DNA from: Entophlyctis helioformis
Lineage: Eukaryota; Chytridiomycota; Chytridiomycetes; Chytridiales; Chytriomycetaceae
Direction: 5' to 3'
Assembly: GCA_025526915.1 (NCBI GenBank)
Contig: JAHLKH010000071.1
Location: 1-64,000 of the forward strand
Length of the DNA: 64,000 bases
Positions 32,628-43,700 of the stretch are shown here, piece by piece (position 1 is the stretch's first letter; each line of letters opens with the position of its first letter). The notes below the pieces were generated by a model. It saw only the letters and a list, made by a program, of their open reading frames with translations, made no database searches and was not told the origin of the DNA. The translations under genes and the position numbers were made by a program.

Positions 32628-34204
32628 TCAGAGCGTCATGCTCAGGGCAGCCGCCACGAATCGCATGTCGGGAAGCTGCGCGGTCGGAGAGACGGGCAGC
32701 AGGTTGTTGCGGTCTGGCGCGACGGGCTTCTTGATGGATGCCACGGCCGGCTCCGTCGCGTTGCTGGCATCCAGAGCGAAAGACGGCTGCAGCGTCTCGG
32801 CAATAGACTGCAGCTTGCCATCCGGCTGCTTGGCTGCGAGAGGGTATCTCGACTCGGTCAACTCGACGCTCTGGACACCGCCGAAGAAGTCTGTCACCAG
32901 CGTCTGTTTGTGGGAGGTTGCGGGTGATGCAAAGATGAGTTTGGAAAGGCAGACCAGCCGGACACGACAAGAAGCATACCTTGCTGAGTTGGCGCCGAAA
33001 CAGGTCTGATCGGATGCCTGCCGTCGAATGCATGAGGGCAGGATCATACGTCGCAAACTGCCCCAATCGAGCGTGATGCGTTGGACAGGTGAGAGAGCAG
33101 TCATGCATGGCCAACAAACAGCAGCCAGCAACGGCTCACCAGGTTGGCCAGATTCTCCTGGTCCTCACGGTGCAGACGCTCGAGAGTCTCGAGATTGTAG
33201 TAGGTGAAGCGATCAATGACCGAGACGCCGATATCGTAGTCGACATGATGCGAGTACGAGCTCTCGCCCGTGAGACTCGAAGCCGCTGCCAGCACGTTGG
33301 GCGAGTAGATGCGCGAGTACATGGACGCAGCCTGGCAGGTGTCGATGAGGAAGAAGATTCGTGGTAGCGCTTCTTCTCGTACATTTGCGCAAACGCATCT
33401 GCAATGTCCTGGGCACCAAGCTCCTCGGCGTCTTGGAACTTGAGGAAATCCTCGCCGCCGTGGCCGGTGAGGAACACGAGAATGTTGGAGCGATCGTCTG
33501 TGAGCAGACGCTTGGATCGAGGCACGTGGTCTTCGACACGACCCGTGAGCAGACGGATAAAGTTTTCGACAGTGACGTCGTAGCCGCGGTAGTCGACTTC
33601 GACGTTTGAGCCATAGAGGTCGAGAAGGCGGCGGTTGTTGTTGTAGACGGTGGCTGGGAAGCGGTTGCGGGCATTGCAGGCCACGTCGTCGGCAAGCATC
33701 AGGATGATGTTGGAGTCTGGGATGCCAAGGCGCTTGACGGTGCGGTACATGGACAGCGTGTTGGCAATGTGTCTGTCGCAGAGTGCTGCCCGTTAGTGCG
33801 GTTGCAGGCGTCGATGGATGGCAGAGCGGCAGCAGACCTGTAGTTGAACCAGAAGCGGGACGTGCAGACCTGCCCACAGACGGCAGACACGGATCAGACA
33901 CGGATCGCAACAGGAGGCATGCACGGCACGGCACGGCACACGAGCCACGCACCAGGACGGCCCAGTTGTTGGTGTGGCCGCTCTTGGAGAAGAAGCCGTC
34001 GACCTTGGCCTCGGTGTCCGCGTCGATGCCGCCCGAGGCGTCTGTTGTGGCCGACGAGAAGATGGAGCGCGACAGGCTGCTGAGCCGCAGCCCGGGGTCT
34101 CGAGCAGCGCCAGCTCGCTGCGCACCTGCTTCAGACGCCGCCGACGCAGAAGGCGAAGCAGCACCACTTGCAGCAGCAGCAGCCAGCGCCAGCAGGCTCG
34201 GCAT
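32628..34204 (-). CDS. PIGK: GPI-anchor transamidase catalytic subunit
   Basis: A C13-family cysteine protease fold. After a Ser/Ala-rich N-terminus comes [10 protein letters not shown], a tiny exon (about 33868-33832) encoding CTSRFWFNY, then [74 protein letters not shown] with [13 protein letters not shown] (catalytic His in TGHGG), then [20 protein letters not shown] (catalytic Cys) and [17 protein letters not shown]. It transfers GPI to proteins in the ER. A one-base shift lies between KKRYHE and IFFLID (near 33360), right before the Cys. The start is unsettled: ATG 34204 ([14 protein letters not shown]) is in frame, but MRGWLLTVAAVLVAACALLA at about 34290 in another frame is the better signal peptide. 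The C-terminus lacks an obvious membrane helix. Confidence 0.88.
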
Positions 34205-34369
34205 GTGCAAGCAGCGCAGCCTCGGGCACGGCCAGCAGAGCGCAGGCCGCCACCAGCACGGCCGCCACGGTCAGCAGCCAGCCCCGCATCTCTGGCGTTT
34301 GTTTGAGCATCTTGGTCAAGGCATTTGGAAGCACATTTTTTTTTTTTGAATCGCACTTTGCAAACGGCG
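34205..34369. promoter_or_regulatory. Divergent spacer PIGK / SURF6 with T-tract
   Basis: 165 bp with a run of about 13 T (34336-34348) upstream of the SURF6 ATG. Part of it may be PIGK coding sequence if the alternative signal-peptide start is right. Confidence 0.35.
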
Positions 34370-36318
34370 ATGAGCGCATCCACGTACAGCCTCGACGGCC
34401 TCAAGGTACGCACACGGACAGGCAGACAGGCAGACAGACAGGCAGGCAGATGCAGACAGGCAGCCGGAGAGTTGGGGCAGCGCAGCGCATGCAGACGCAC
34501 GTGGAGTCCTGCAGACGCTGCATCGCGGATTCCAGCAGCGCCATCACGACTGACGCTGTGTGTGTGCGTTCGTGTGGTTGCGTGCGGATGCCCACCACTA
34601 CAGGAGCGGCTGCTGGAGCACCAGAGCGCCTTTGATGCTCTGGTCGAGCTCATTCCTCCCAAGCACTACTTTGTCAAGGACAACGACAACGAGGACTACC
34701 AGGTATGCCTGCGTGCTCTGGCATGCTGCAATGCGCATGGGCAGGCTGGCTTGCATTGAACGTGGATTTGTTGCTGACGGTTGGTCTGCTGGCTGGCTGG
34801 TTGCTGGCTGGTTGCTGGTTGTGTGCACACAGGGCGGTCGTTTTGGACACAACAAGAAGAACAAGGCGCCCAAGCAGGTCATCAAGGAGGCGACCAAGAA
34901 GGCCAAGAAGCTCAAGGTGTGCATGGCTGCTGTTGCCAGATCTGGCCATGCTGTCGTTGTTGCTGCGTTGCTAACCATCGATCGCACATGTGCTCTGGGC
35001 TTGGATGGCTGGGATCGGCTGGTTGGGCTGGATGGGCTGGGATGGATGGGCTGAACGATGCACATATGGCAGTTGGACCCCGACGCACCAAAGTCTGTGA
35101 CCGACATCCAGGCAGCAATGGCCAAGGCATCCAGAGACGAGGATGACGAAGAGGGCGAGGGCGACGGCATGGAGGAAGAGGAGGAGAAGGAGGCCAAGCC
35201 TGTTTCAAGTCTGGCGCGAATGGATTCCGCCCCATGGCACCAGCCGTGTCGGGCGAAGAGCTGCAGTCGCGACTCAAGAGACGCATCGCCGAGCTCCGTG
35301 CACGCCGGTCTGGAGGTGCCGGCACATCGTCCAACAACACGGTCATTGGATCGGGTCTGGGACAAGGTGCAAACGGCGCTGCTGGCTCATCGGGTGCCTC
35401 GGCGGACGGTGCTGCAGCTGTGCCTGCGTCGCCTGCTGTGCCGCAGAGCCGACAGGAGATTATCGAGAAGCGGAAGCAGCGCAAAGAGGCTCGCAAGGAG
35501 GCGCTGCGCAAGAAGAAGGAGAACAGAAAAAAGTCGGACGATACCCTTGTACGTGTCCTGCCGCCATGGATCTGCGTCTCCTGGCGAATGCACGCGACTG
35601 ACTTGCACGGCTGTGCTGCTGTTTTGCTTTCAAGGGTATGGGTGTGGCTGGCAAGCCTGCACCGCATGCCGGCAAGGACAAGAGCTTGGAGGCCAATGTC
35701 ACGTTTGGTAAGCTTGATTTCGGCGAGGACCCCAACAAGAAGAAGAAGAAGGGCCCGACAGACGCCTTGGGTCTGCTGAAAAAGGTATGCAGTGCACCGC
35801 TTGCCGTGCATCGCTTGCTGTGCACGGGGACAGGCAGACATGCAGATGAGAGCAACAGCGGGCTGACGACGAACCACTCGACATCTGCAACGGCGTGGGC
35901 TGGTGGTCTCATGACAGGCTGAAGCCAAAAAGGCCAAGATCGAGAAGCTCAAGGAGACAGACGCAGACAAGGCCAAGGCGCTCGAAGAGAAGAGGCATGG
36001 AATGCACTCATCAAGCGCGCCGAGGGCACCAAGGTCAAGGACGACATTGGCATGCTCAAGAAGACGGTCAAGCGCAACCTCAAGGTCAAGTCCAAATCGT
36101 CGATGGAGTGGAAGGACCGCAAGGACAATGAGACGCGTCTCACGGAAGCCCGCCAGAACCGACGCGAGGAGAACATCAAGGCGCGTATTGATGCCAAGAA
36201 GAACAAGAAGCTCGGCAAGCGGAGTGCGGGCGGCAAGGTGGGCAAGAAGACCAAGCCGTCGGGCGGCAGCGGCAAGCGTCCTGGCTTCGAAGGCGGCATG
36301 CGCAAGTCCAAGAAATGA
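34370..36318 (+). CDS. SURF6: SURF6/Rrp14-family nucleolar protein
   Basis: Seven or so exons: 34370-34405, 34604-34702, 34833-34916, from 35073, from about 35636, and a final one from about 35921 to 36318. The N-terminus is ERLLEHQSAFDALVELIPPK, HYFVKDNDNEDYQ and the KKNKAPKQVIKEATKKAKKL block typical of SURF6. Later parts are GEELQSRLKRRIAELRARRS, QEIIEKRKQRKEARKEALRK, NVTFGKLDF, and the conserved C-terminal SURF6 domain NALIKRAEGTKVKDDIGMLK with KKTVKRNLKVKSKSSMEWKD. The protein is extremely Lys/Arg rich, fitting an rRNA- and ribosome-biogenesis factor of the nucleolus. One-base shifts are needed near 35210 and near 35993 (EEKRAWNAL). A run of about 13 T precedes the ATG. Confidence 0.85.
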
Positions 36319-36448
36319 AAAAGCACTGTGTAGTCTGCTGGCTAGTATGTCGAGTGTCCAGCACCATCCCATTCATTGCTCGGTGTCCGGCACGGCCATC
36401 TCTTTTTGGCCACTCGCACACCACAAGGAGGGGGAAGCGACGCAACCG

Positions 36449-38518
36449 TCACTCAATCTGCTCGAGAAGCTCCTGCAACACATCTGCCTGCAGAGGAATG
36501 TGGAGCACCTCGGTGCCGTCTCCGCCACGCCGCCCCCTGATGATCTGGTGGTCGCGGAACTCTGTGAGCTGTGTGCGGAACGTGAGCTCATTGCTGACCA
36601 GAAACTGTTCGTGCGCCTTTTGGAAGAACCGTTGGAACGTCAGTCCATGGTCTGCAGTGCCGCCGCGTGGCTTCCCGGCCCTCTCTCTGCCGTCGCCATC
36701 GTCATCGCCATCGTCGTCTCCATCGCCGCCGACACCATCGCCGCCGTCCACGGTAGCCGCCTGCACCTGATAGCTGGCCAGGATGCGGAAGATCTTGCGC
36801 GCATTGGTCGTGAGCGACCGCAGCACGTATATGACACCCTGCGGCCCACGGCCTCGCGCCGCAGCATCAGCGAGTTTTCAAAGCTCGTTTCGACGCGGTA
36901 CGGCACAAACGTTGTGGCGTCCTGCCACGCCCAGTTGAACCGCGTGAGCTTGACCGTGTCCCACATCATGGCCGCGTTGATGTGGTCGACCGACGCGACC
37001 ATGTGGATGTTGGCTGCAGACGCCAGCAGCGCGAGGCCGGCCTGTGTCTTGTCGTTGCGCAGGTGCGCGCCGTCGATATTGTGCACGACAATGTACAGCC
37101 GGTCGTGCTCGCGGTCCGCCCGTGCGAAATACGCCACGACAAGCGCAATCTGGTCTTGCAGCGTGCCGGCAGGACCCTTGTGGCCAACGACATCGGCGAG
37201 GAGCCGCGCGATGAGTGCTTTGAGCGTCACGGACGGGAAGAAGCCGTTGACAATGAGAACGGGGTGGTCTGGAGCCAGACACTCGACGGCAAAGTCTTGG
37301 AGCAGCTGGCGCTTGGAGCCAAAGCCGTAGAAGAGGAGGTTGAAGCCGGCGTCGAGCTCAAAGATCCATTGGCTGAACCGCTGGCGGTGGAGGGCGGCCA
37401 ACTGCTCCTTCTGCAGTTCGTGTTTCGGCACCACGCCAGACATGGCCGCATGAAAGTCTTTGGGCTCGAGCGTCTGCAGCTTGGCTAGCGTGTTGTTGGA
37501 TGTCGCGGATTTGGAGAAGCCTCGATGCAACGTGTCAAAGTACCGCGAATGAGATCCTGCTGCTGCCTCCAGTCCAGTCATGGCCCTCTGACCGCTTCTT
37601 CTTCCTCCTCCTCTTCCTTTCCTGTTCCTCGTCCTCATCGTCGGATGCATCGTCGTCTTCCTCTTCGTCGCTGTTGCTCTGTTCATCTGTTACAGACCTC
37701 AATCGCTTGTCAGCCACCTGCTTCCGTTGTGCACGGACAGCAGCAGGAGTCTGGACACGCGTCTCTGATCCTGCCAGCTCCTGGATGCGTTTGCCGTGCT
37801 TGCCACTTGTCGGTGTTGCTGCGGCTGTCAGTGGATCCATGTTGTCTTGGGCGTCTTGGCCTGCATTGGCGCCGGCGGTATCTGCAGACGAGAGGAGGCG
37901 GCTCATGAACTTGTCGAGCGACTTGTTCGTTTGGAAGGCAAACAGGGACGGGCTGCCTCGAGAAGGACTGGCTGCACGATCGTGACCACCGCCAGCCAGT
38001 GTGGATGCAGAGGCAGAAGCAGATGCATGGCGGCCTGCGCGAGCGCTCGTGGGCGTGCGAGAAGCCTCGCGCAAGGCCTGCTGCAGCTGCGGCGGAGCGT
38101 AGTGGCCAGACACCATGTCCTCGTCCCAAGCAGCGTCCATGTCGTCCAGTCCGGCTGCGTTGCCTGTGGCAGTGACCGAGTGCCGCAGCGGCGAGGCCAC
38201 TCTGGCCTTGGACGGCGACGACAGCGACGCCGCATCGACCGTCAGGCCGGTCTTGAGCCGCCGCACTCGGTCGTGCGAGGGCGTGCTGGGCTGCGACTGG
38301 CCCAGAGGCTGCTGCTGCTGCTGTGTCGTTGTCCGATCGCCCGGACTAGCCGGACTTGCCGGAGCTGGCCGCTTCCGAGACGGCGTTGGCGAGGCCGCAG
38401 CATCCGGCTTGCCGTGCACTGGCGTCTGCGGCTGCCTGCAGCTGCTGTTCTCCTTGTCGTCCATGTCTGCGCCGTCTGCGCCGTCTGCGCTTGCCGTCCT
38501 GCCGTTGCGCAGCTGCAT
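36449..38518 (-). CDS. ORC2: Origin recognition complex subunit 2
   Basis: It appears intronless. From ATG 38518 (MQLRNGRTASADGADGADMD) the first 300 residues are disordered with acidic, Ser/Pro and poly-Gln stretches and a KRRRKKKRSEGHD basic patch. The ORC2 core follows: SRYFDTLHRGFSKSATSNNT, RQRFSQWIFELDAGFNLLFY, GFGSKRQLLQDFA, HPVLIVNGFFPSVTLKALI, LYIVVHNIDGAHLRN, and HMVASVDHINAAMMWDTVKL. A winged-helix end gives VLRSLTTNARKIFRILASYQ and LTFQRFFQKAHEQFLVSNEL. ORC2 has an AAA-like fold without Walker motifs, as seen here. Two one-base shifts interrupt it, near 37575 (before the core) and near 36850. It is divergent from the membrane-protein gene at 165 bp. Confidence 0.88.
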
Positions 38519-38683
38519 GTGGTCGTCGTCAACGTCGCAAAAGTCGCCAAAGTCGCGCCAAAATGCCAGATCAGTCACGTGACTCTGCCACTCAGCTTCG
38601 TTTCTTGTCGGTCGCGGATCCGTCGCGAGTGCTGCTGTGATCCTCTGCGCGCGCTTTTCCAGCTTCTGACTCAGCCATAGACC
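38519..38683. promoter_or_regulatory. Bidirectional spacer ORC2 / membrane protein
   Basis: 165 bp between divergent ATGs. The ORC2 frame stays open through it, so an upstream ORC2 start cannot be excluded. Confidence 0.3.
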
Positions 38684-40666
38684 ATGCTGCCGCTGTTCAG
38701 TGGCTCTGCCCAGCCGCCCGTCCAGCTTGCCGACCGCCAGCCAGACAGCGAGACGCAGCGTCTCATGTACGGACTGCGAGCCAACAACAACAACGACGAC
38801 GATGACGATCGCCGTTCCAACCAAGGCGAGTCGCGCCATGAGCAACGGCACGTGTACAGGCCGCTGAACACCAGGCACTCAAAGCGTGCCAAGCGCTCTG
38901 CCAGGGAGTCTCGTTTCGACAGCATGGCGCACAAACAGCCTTCCAGCTCGTGGACGATCCAGTGCCGTGCCCTGTCGCTGTTTCTTGCGGTCGTCTGGAT
39001 CATGGGCATCGTGTTCGTGTTCAGCACAGCCGACTCGCACGTCTTTGAAACAACCCAGAGGGCCCTGCTGCGCATGGTCAGCCTGCTCTCGACCGACTCG
39101 CCGCTCGAGATCCACCAGGCGGCCATGGCCAACGCTAGCGACGCTCTGCATTTCCAGCAAGTGCGTCTGGCCCGCGACTCGTCGGACGCGTGGTGTCATT
39201 TACACGGTGCTGCGGTTGCGCCAGCGCCAGCGGACGAGCAGAGCACGTCGACATCCGACGTGACGTCATCACCATCCAATCCGGCGGCTGGATCTGGTGG
39301 TGCGCAGTCGACGGCAGCAGCGCCAAATACCCTTCATGCGCCATTCCATGCGGATCTTCCCAAAGCACGGCCAGTAGTCACGATCCCCATGACGGCGCTC
39401 TCGTCCAAGACATGCCAGACATATTTCAGCACGCTGGGCAAGTTCCGCCACGCGCCGCCGTCGGTCCAGGGCCCGCACTACGAGCTCATGAACCGCCGCG
39501 AGCTGATTGTGGTGCTGGTGCCGGCACAGACCGAGTTCACCATGGACGTTGTGTGGAACATCCGCGCGCTCATCTTTGAAGCCAGCCACTACGCCGGCCG
39601 TCATCTGGTCCTTGCTGTGCTGGGCTCCACTCTGCCACCGACCATGCCGCTGGATTTCGCGCCGTGGACCATGACCATTGCCAAGTCGGACATGCACGCC
39701 GCGTATCCTGGGTACCGCCACCACAGCTGGCCGACCGACCTCGTTGTCATGCTCGTCGATGATCGGTTTGGCCGCATGCACGACAGCATGTGGGCGGTTG
39801 AGCTGTCGGTGCGCGTCACGGGCTCATGGCACGATTTCTTTGAGAGCGTCGACCGTCTGGCGGGTGTTTCGAGCATCGATCAGATGGTGCGGCACGACAA
39901 GTCTGGCAAGGCAGAAGACCACCAGCCGCCGTCCCGCCGTGCCATCGACGAGCACGATCGCAACCTGCGTGTCCATGAGCACCACAGTGGCAGCGACAGG
40001 CACAGGCGGCATATCGAGTTTGTGCAGATGGACCAAGGCGAGGCGGATGCCGCGACGAGTGCGGGTGCATCACGTGCCGACCTCGTCGTCTTCCGAACAG
40101 TCAATGCCAGCCCGTCGTCGTCTGCGTCGTCGCACTCACCGCGGGACGAGCCGCTTGCCGCGCGTGCACCTCGAGACGCTGCCGACCAGACGCCAACGGA
40201 TCCGTTTGAGCGCGCCCCGCACGTCGGCCCGCGCCAAGCGCCAAGCCACCAAGGCAGCACCTGCCACGCACACCGCATGTTTGGCTACTCCTCGCGCGGC
40301 ATCATGGTTCTTTCGCGCAGGCTCGTGGACACGTACCACCAGCTGCTCCCGACCCTGCACCACAGCCACGCCGAGCGATCGCTGCTTCTCTACATTGCCG
40401 TGGCGAACCAGTACCGCGCGGTCGAGATGGTGCTTCCACAGGGCAGCCTGTTTGGCAGCGGGGGCAGCAGCAGCAGCAACGGCGGGGAGCGCCAGACCTG
40501 CGACGATGCCATGGACGCCAGCGTGCCAGAGTGCAAAACGACGGCCCTGTCCGGCGCGGACCAAGCGTATGCCGAATGGGGCGGATCGTGGGCATGCCGG
40601 CCGCCGACCGTGATGTTCCCCGTCGATCACACGCAGTGGTCCGAGACGACGCGCATCACGAGATGA
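38684..40666 (+). CDS. Type II membrane protein, possibly glycosyltransferase-like
   Basis: A single uninterrupted exon of 660 codons, unusual in this intron-rich window. The N-terminal 90 residues are polar with Asn/Asp runs and a basic stretch (KRAKRSARESR). One transmembrane helix follows (ALSLFLAVVWIMGIVFVFST), then a long lumenal region. This gives the short-cytosol, single-TM, large-lumen layout of Golgi enzymes. Later blocks such as RRELIVVLVPAQTEFTMDVV, YAGRHLVLAVLGSTLP, PTDLVVMLVDDRFGRMHDSM and MFGYSSRGIMVLSRRLVDTY look like alternating strands and helices of a nucleotide-sugar-dependent fold, but I cannot name a family. A His/Arg-rich insertion lies in the middle. A Cys cluster near the C-terminus may form disulfides. 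Confidence 0.6.
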   Translation: MLPLFSGSAQPPVQLADRQPDSETQRLMYGLRANNNNDDDDDRRSNQGESRHEQRHVYRPLNTRHSKRAKRSARESRFDSMAHKQPSSSWTIQCRALSLFLAVVWIMGIVFVFSTADSHVFETTQRALLRMVSLLSTDSPLEIHQAAMANASDALHFQQVRLARDSSDAWCHLHGAAVAPAPADEQSTSTSDVTSSPSNPAAGSGGAQSTAAAPNTLHAPFHADLPKARPVVTIPMTALSSKTCQTYFSTLGKFRHAPPSVQGPHYELMNRRELIVVLVPAQTEFTMDVVWNIRALIFEASHYAGRHLVLAVLGSTLPPTMPLDFAPWTMTIAKSDMHAAYPGYRHHSWPTDLVVMLVDDRFGRMHDSMWAVELSVRVTGSWHDFFESVDRLAGVSSIDQMVRHDKSGKAEDHQPPSRRAIDEHDRNLRVHEHHSGSDRHRRHIEFVQMDQGEADAATSAGASRADLVVFRTVNASPSSSASSHSPRDEPLAARAPRDAADQTPTDPFERAPHVGPRQAPSHQGSTCHAHRMFGYSSRGIMVLSRRLVDTYHQLLPTLHHSHAERSLLLYIAVANQYRAVEMVLPQGSLFGSGGSSSSNGGERQTCDDAMDASVPECKTTALSGADQAYAEWGGSWACRPPTVMFPVDHTQWSETTRITR

Positions 40667-40728
40667 TGGGTCCAAGCGCGCCTTGTCTGCTGCTACATAT
40701 CTGCTCGGCCGCGAATGAAAAACTTGCC

Positions 40729-43700
40729 ATGTTTTTGACGAAAATGGTCACGAAGATCAGTGTTTCGCTCAAGGCGACGCCTGCGTATGGTGGGTCCTCA
40801 AGTGCCGGCCGGTGCGCCGTGTTGGGCGGGACGGCGCATCTCGCTCTGCATCTCGCTCTGCGTGCCTGTGTGCCTGTGTGCCTGTGTGCCTGCCGACGCC
40901 CTCGATCACAGCCGGCTGACCGCTGCCTGCCCGCTGCCCGCCCGCTGCGTGCTGCCGTCAAACAGGAGCGCTTGCCGTGGCGCACGCCCTTGCGGCACAC
41001 AAGCCGGCCCTCGACGTGCAGACCGTCTTCTCGGCCACGCAGGACAAGGATGCCGTTCTGGCCACCAACGGGTGCGTGTCTGCTGTCTGCTGTCTTGTGG
41101 CCTGCTGGCTGCTGTCCGTCTTGCTTTCGTGCTGCCGGCCGCTCGGTCTGTGCAGCCAGCAGCACCTCGAGTGACGTTGCTGACTGATCTTCTGTTCCCA
41201 TCCCGGCCGGCACGTTTTCTGCAAACGCCGTTGCTCGCCGTCGGTCGACATCGCTCGGCATCGCACGGCGTTGTGCCTGCCTACCTGCCTGCCTGCCCGC
41301 GTGCGGCCCTGTCTGCGTTTATCGTACTGCCCTACAGTACCGAGATCGCCGGCTCCATCGCCGTGTCCCGTGCCCTCGCTGCCCAGTTCCCGGCAGCCGG
41401 TCTCTATGGCAAGAGCGCCGCCGATGCATCGCAGGTGCGTTGTGCCCCAGATCCACGAAGCCGACGATCGGCTACCCGCTGCTTGCTGCCATGACATCCA
41501 TGACACACATGACATCCATGACACACATGACATCCATGACACACATGACATCCATGACGATCCCATGTCACTCACACTCGTGCTGCGCATCCTTCCACGG
41601 ACAGATCGACTACTGGACCGACTTTTCGCTGGACAACATCCCGCCTGCCGGCGACTTCAAGCGCTTATCCGCCACTTTTGACAAGCTCAACAACCACCTG
41701 ACGCTCAAGACATTTATCGTCGGCTACTCGGTCTCTCTCGCCGACTATGCCGTCTGGGGTGCTCTCAAGAGTTCGTCATCTGCCCTGCATGATGGTTTGG
41801 GTTGACTGTGTGCCCAGACTGACGGCTGGCGACCCGGACAGGCAACGCCATCTTCAACAAGCAGCTCAAGGGCGGCAAGTACGATGGCGAGCACCTGATC
41901 CGCTGGTACAACTACGTCGGTGCGCTCGAGCCGGTCAAGACTGCCCTGCAGGCCCTTGAGCGCGCCAAGGATGCGGCCAAGGACCGTCGCGACCAGGGAT
42001 CGTTTGACATTGACCTCCCTGGCGCGTCCGACGGCAACGTGGTCACGCGGTTCCCTCCCGAGCCCAGTGGATACCTGCACATTGGCCACTCCAAGGCTGT
42101 GATCCTCAACGACCAGATCGCCCGTGCCTACAACGGCAAGCTCATTATGCGTTTCGACGACACCAACCCCAGCAAGGAGAAGGTGCGAATGCGCATCCAC
42201 GGGCATGCCAAGCACGCTGTGCACTGTTTGCTGACAGACTTGCTAATGGGTCATGCGATGGACCGGTGACAGGCCGAGTACGAGCAGAGCATTATCGAGG
42301 ATGTCGCGCTCCTTGGAGTCAAGGCCGACGTGATCACGCACACGTCGGACCACTTTGACACCATTTTCAAGTACGCCGAGACGCTCATCAAGATGCACAA
42401 GGCGTACGTGGACGACACCGACCAGGAGACGGTAAGCGCTTGCATGGCTGCCAGGACAGCAGACTGCCATACACTGACGACGGGATGAATTGTCGCCCTT
42501 TTTAGATGCGCGCCGAGCGTTTTGATGGCATCGAGTCCAAGAACCGCAACCTGTCTGTCGACGAGAACCTCCGACGCTTCGAGGAGATGAAGAAGGGCAC
42601 CGAGTTTGTGAGTTTGTTTCCTGCATTGCGCTGGCTGTGATTTTCGGGGCGAGCGAGCCACTAAGCCAGGCGTGGCGTCCATGTCTGCAGGGTCTTACGG
42701 CCTGCCTCCGCGCCAAGATTGACATGTCGGACAAGAACAAGGCCATGCGCGACCCCGTCATCTACCGCTGCAACCTCACGCCGCACCACTACACCGGCAC
42801 CAAGTACAAGGCGTACCCGACGTACGACTTTGCCTGCCCGATTGTGGACTCGCTCGAGGGCGTCACGCACGCTCTTCGCACGATCGAGTACCGCGACCGC
42901 AACGCGCAGTACGCGTGGTTCCTCAAGACGCTCAACCTGCGCTGGGTGCACGTGTGGGACTACAGCCGCCTCAACTTTGTGTACACGCTGCTGTCCAAGC
43001 GCAAGCTCGCGTGGTTTGTCGACGAGGGCCGCGTCACGGGCTGGGACGACCCGCGCTTCCCGACGGTCCGCGGCATCCGTCGCCGCGGCATGACCATTGA
43101 GGCGCTGCGCACGTACATTATCAGCCAGGGAGCGTCGCAGCGCGACATTATGCTCGAGTGGGACAAGCTGTGGGCCACGAACAAGAAGGTCATTGACCCG
43201 ATTGCGCCGCGCCACACGGCCCTTGTCAAGGAGAACCTGTACGTGTCGAGTGCGTGTTGCGTATGGGGGTGGGGTATCATGGCTTGGCGTGCATGGACTG
43301 ACTGGATTGGCTCAATGGATGGGCTTGAGCAGTGTCAAGGTCAAGGTCGTCGGCGAGACGTTTGGCGCGTACACCAAGGCCATGCCCAAGCACAAGAAGA
43401 ACCCCGATGTGGGCATGAAGACCACGACGTTCTCGACGGACCTGCTCATCGAGTACGACGACGCCAAGGACCTCGAGCTGCGCGAGGAGATTACGCTCAT
43501 GGACTGGGGCAACGTCATTGTCAAGTCGATCAGCTTTGGCGAGAGCGGCCGTGTCGAGACGATTGACGTGACGCTCAACCTCGAGGGCGACTTTAAGAAG
43601 ACCAAGAAGAAGATCACGTGGCTGTCGGGTGCGGCCACCAAGGCCGTCGACCAGACGCCGGTGCCGCTGACGCTCCTCGACTACGACTACCTCATCACGA

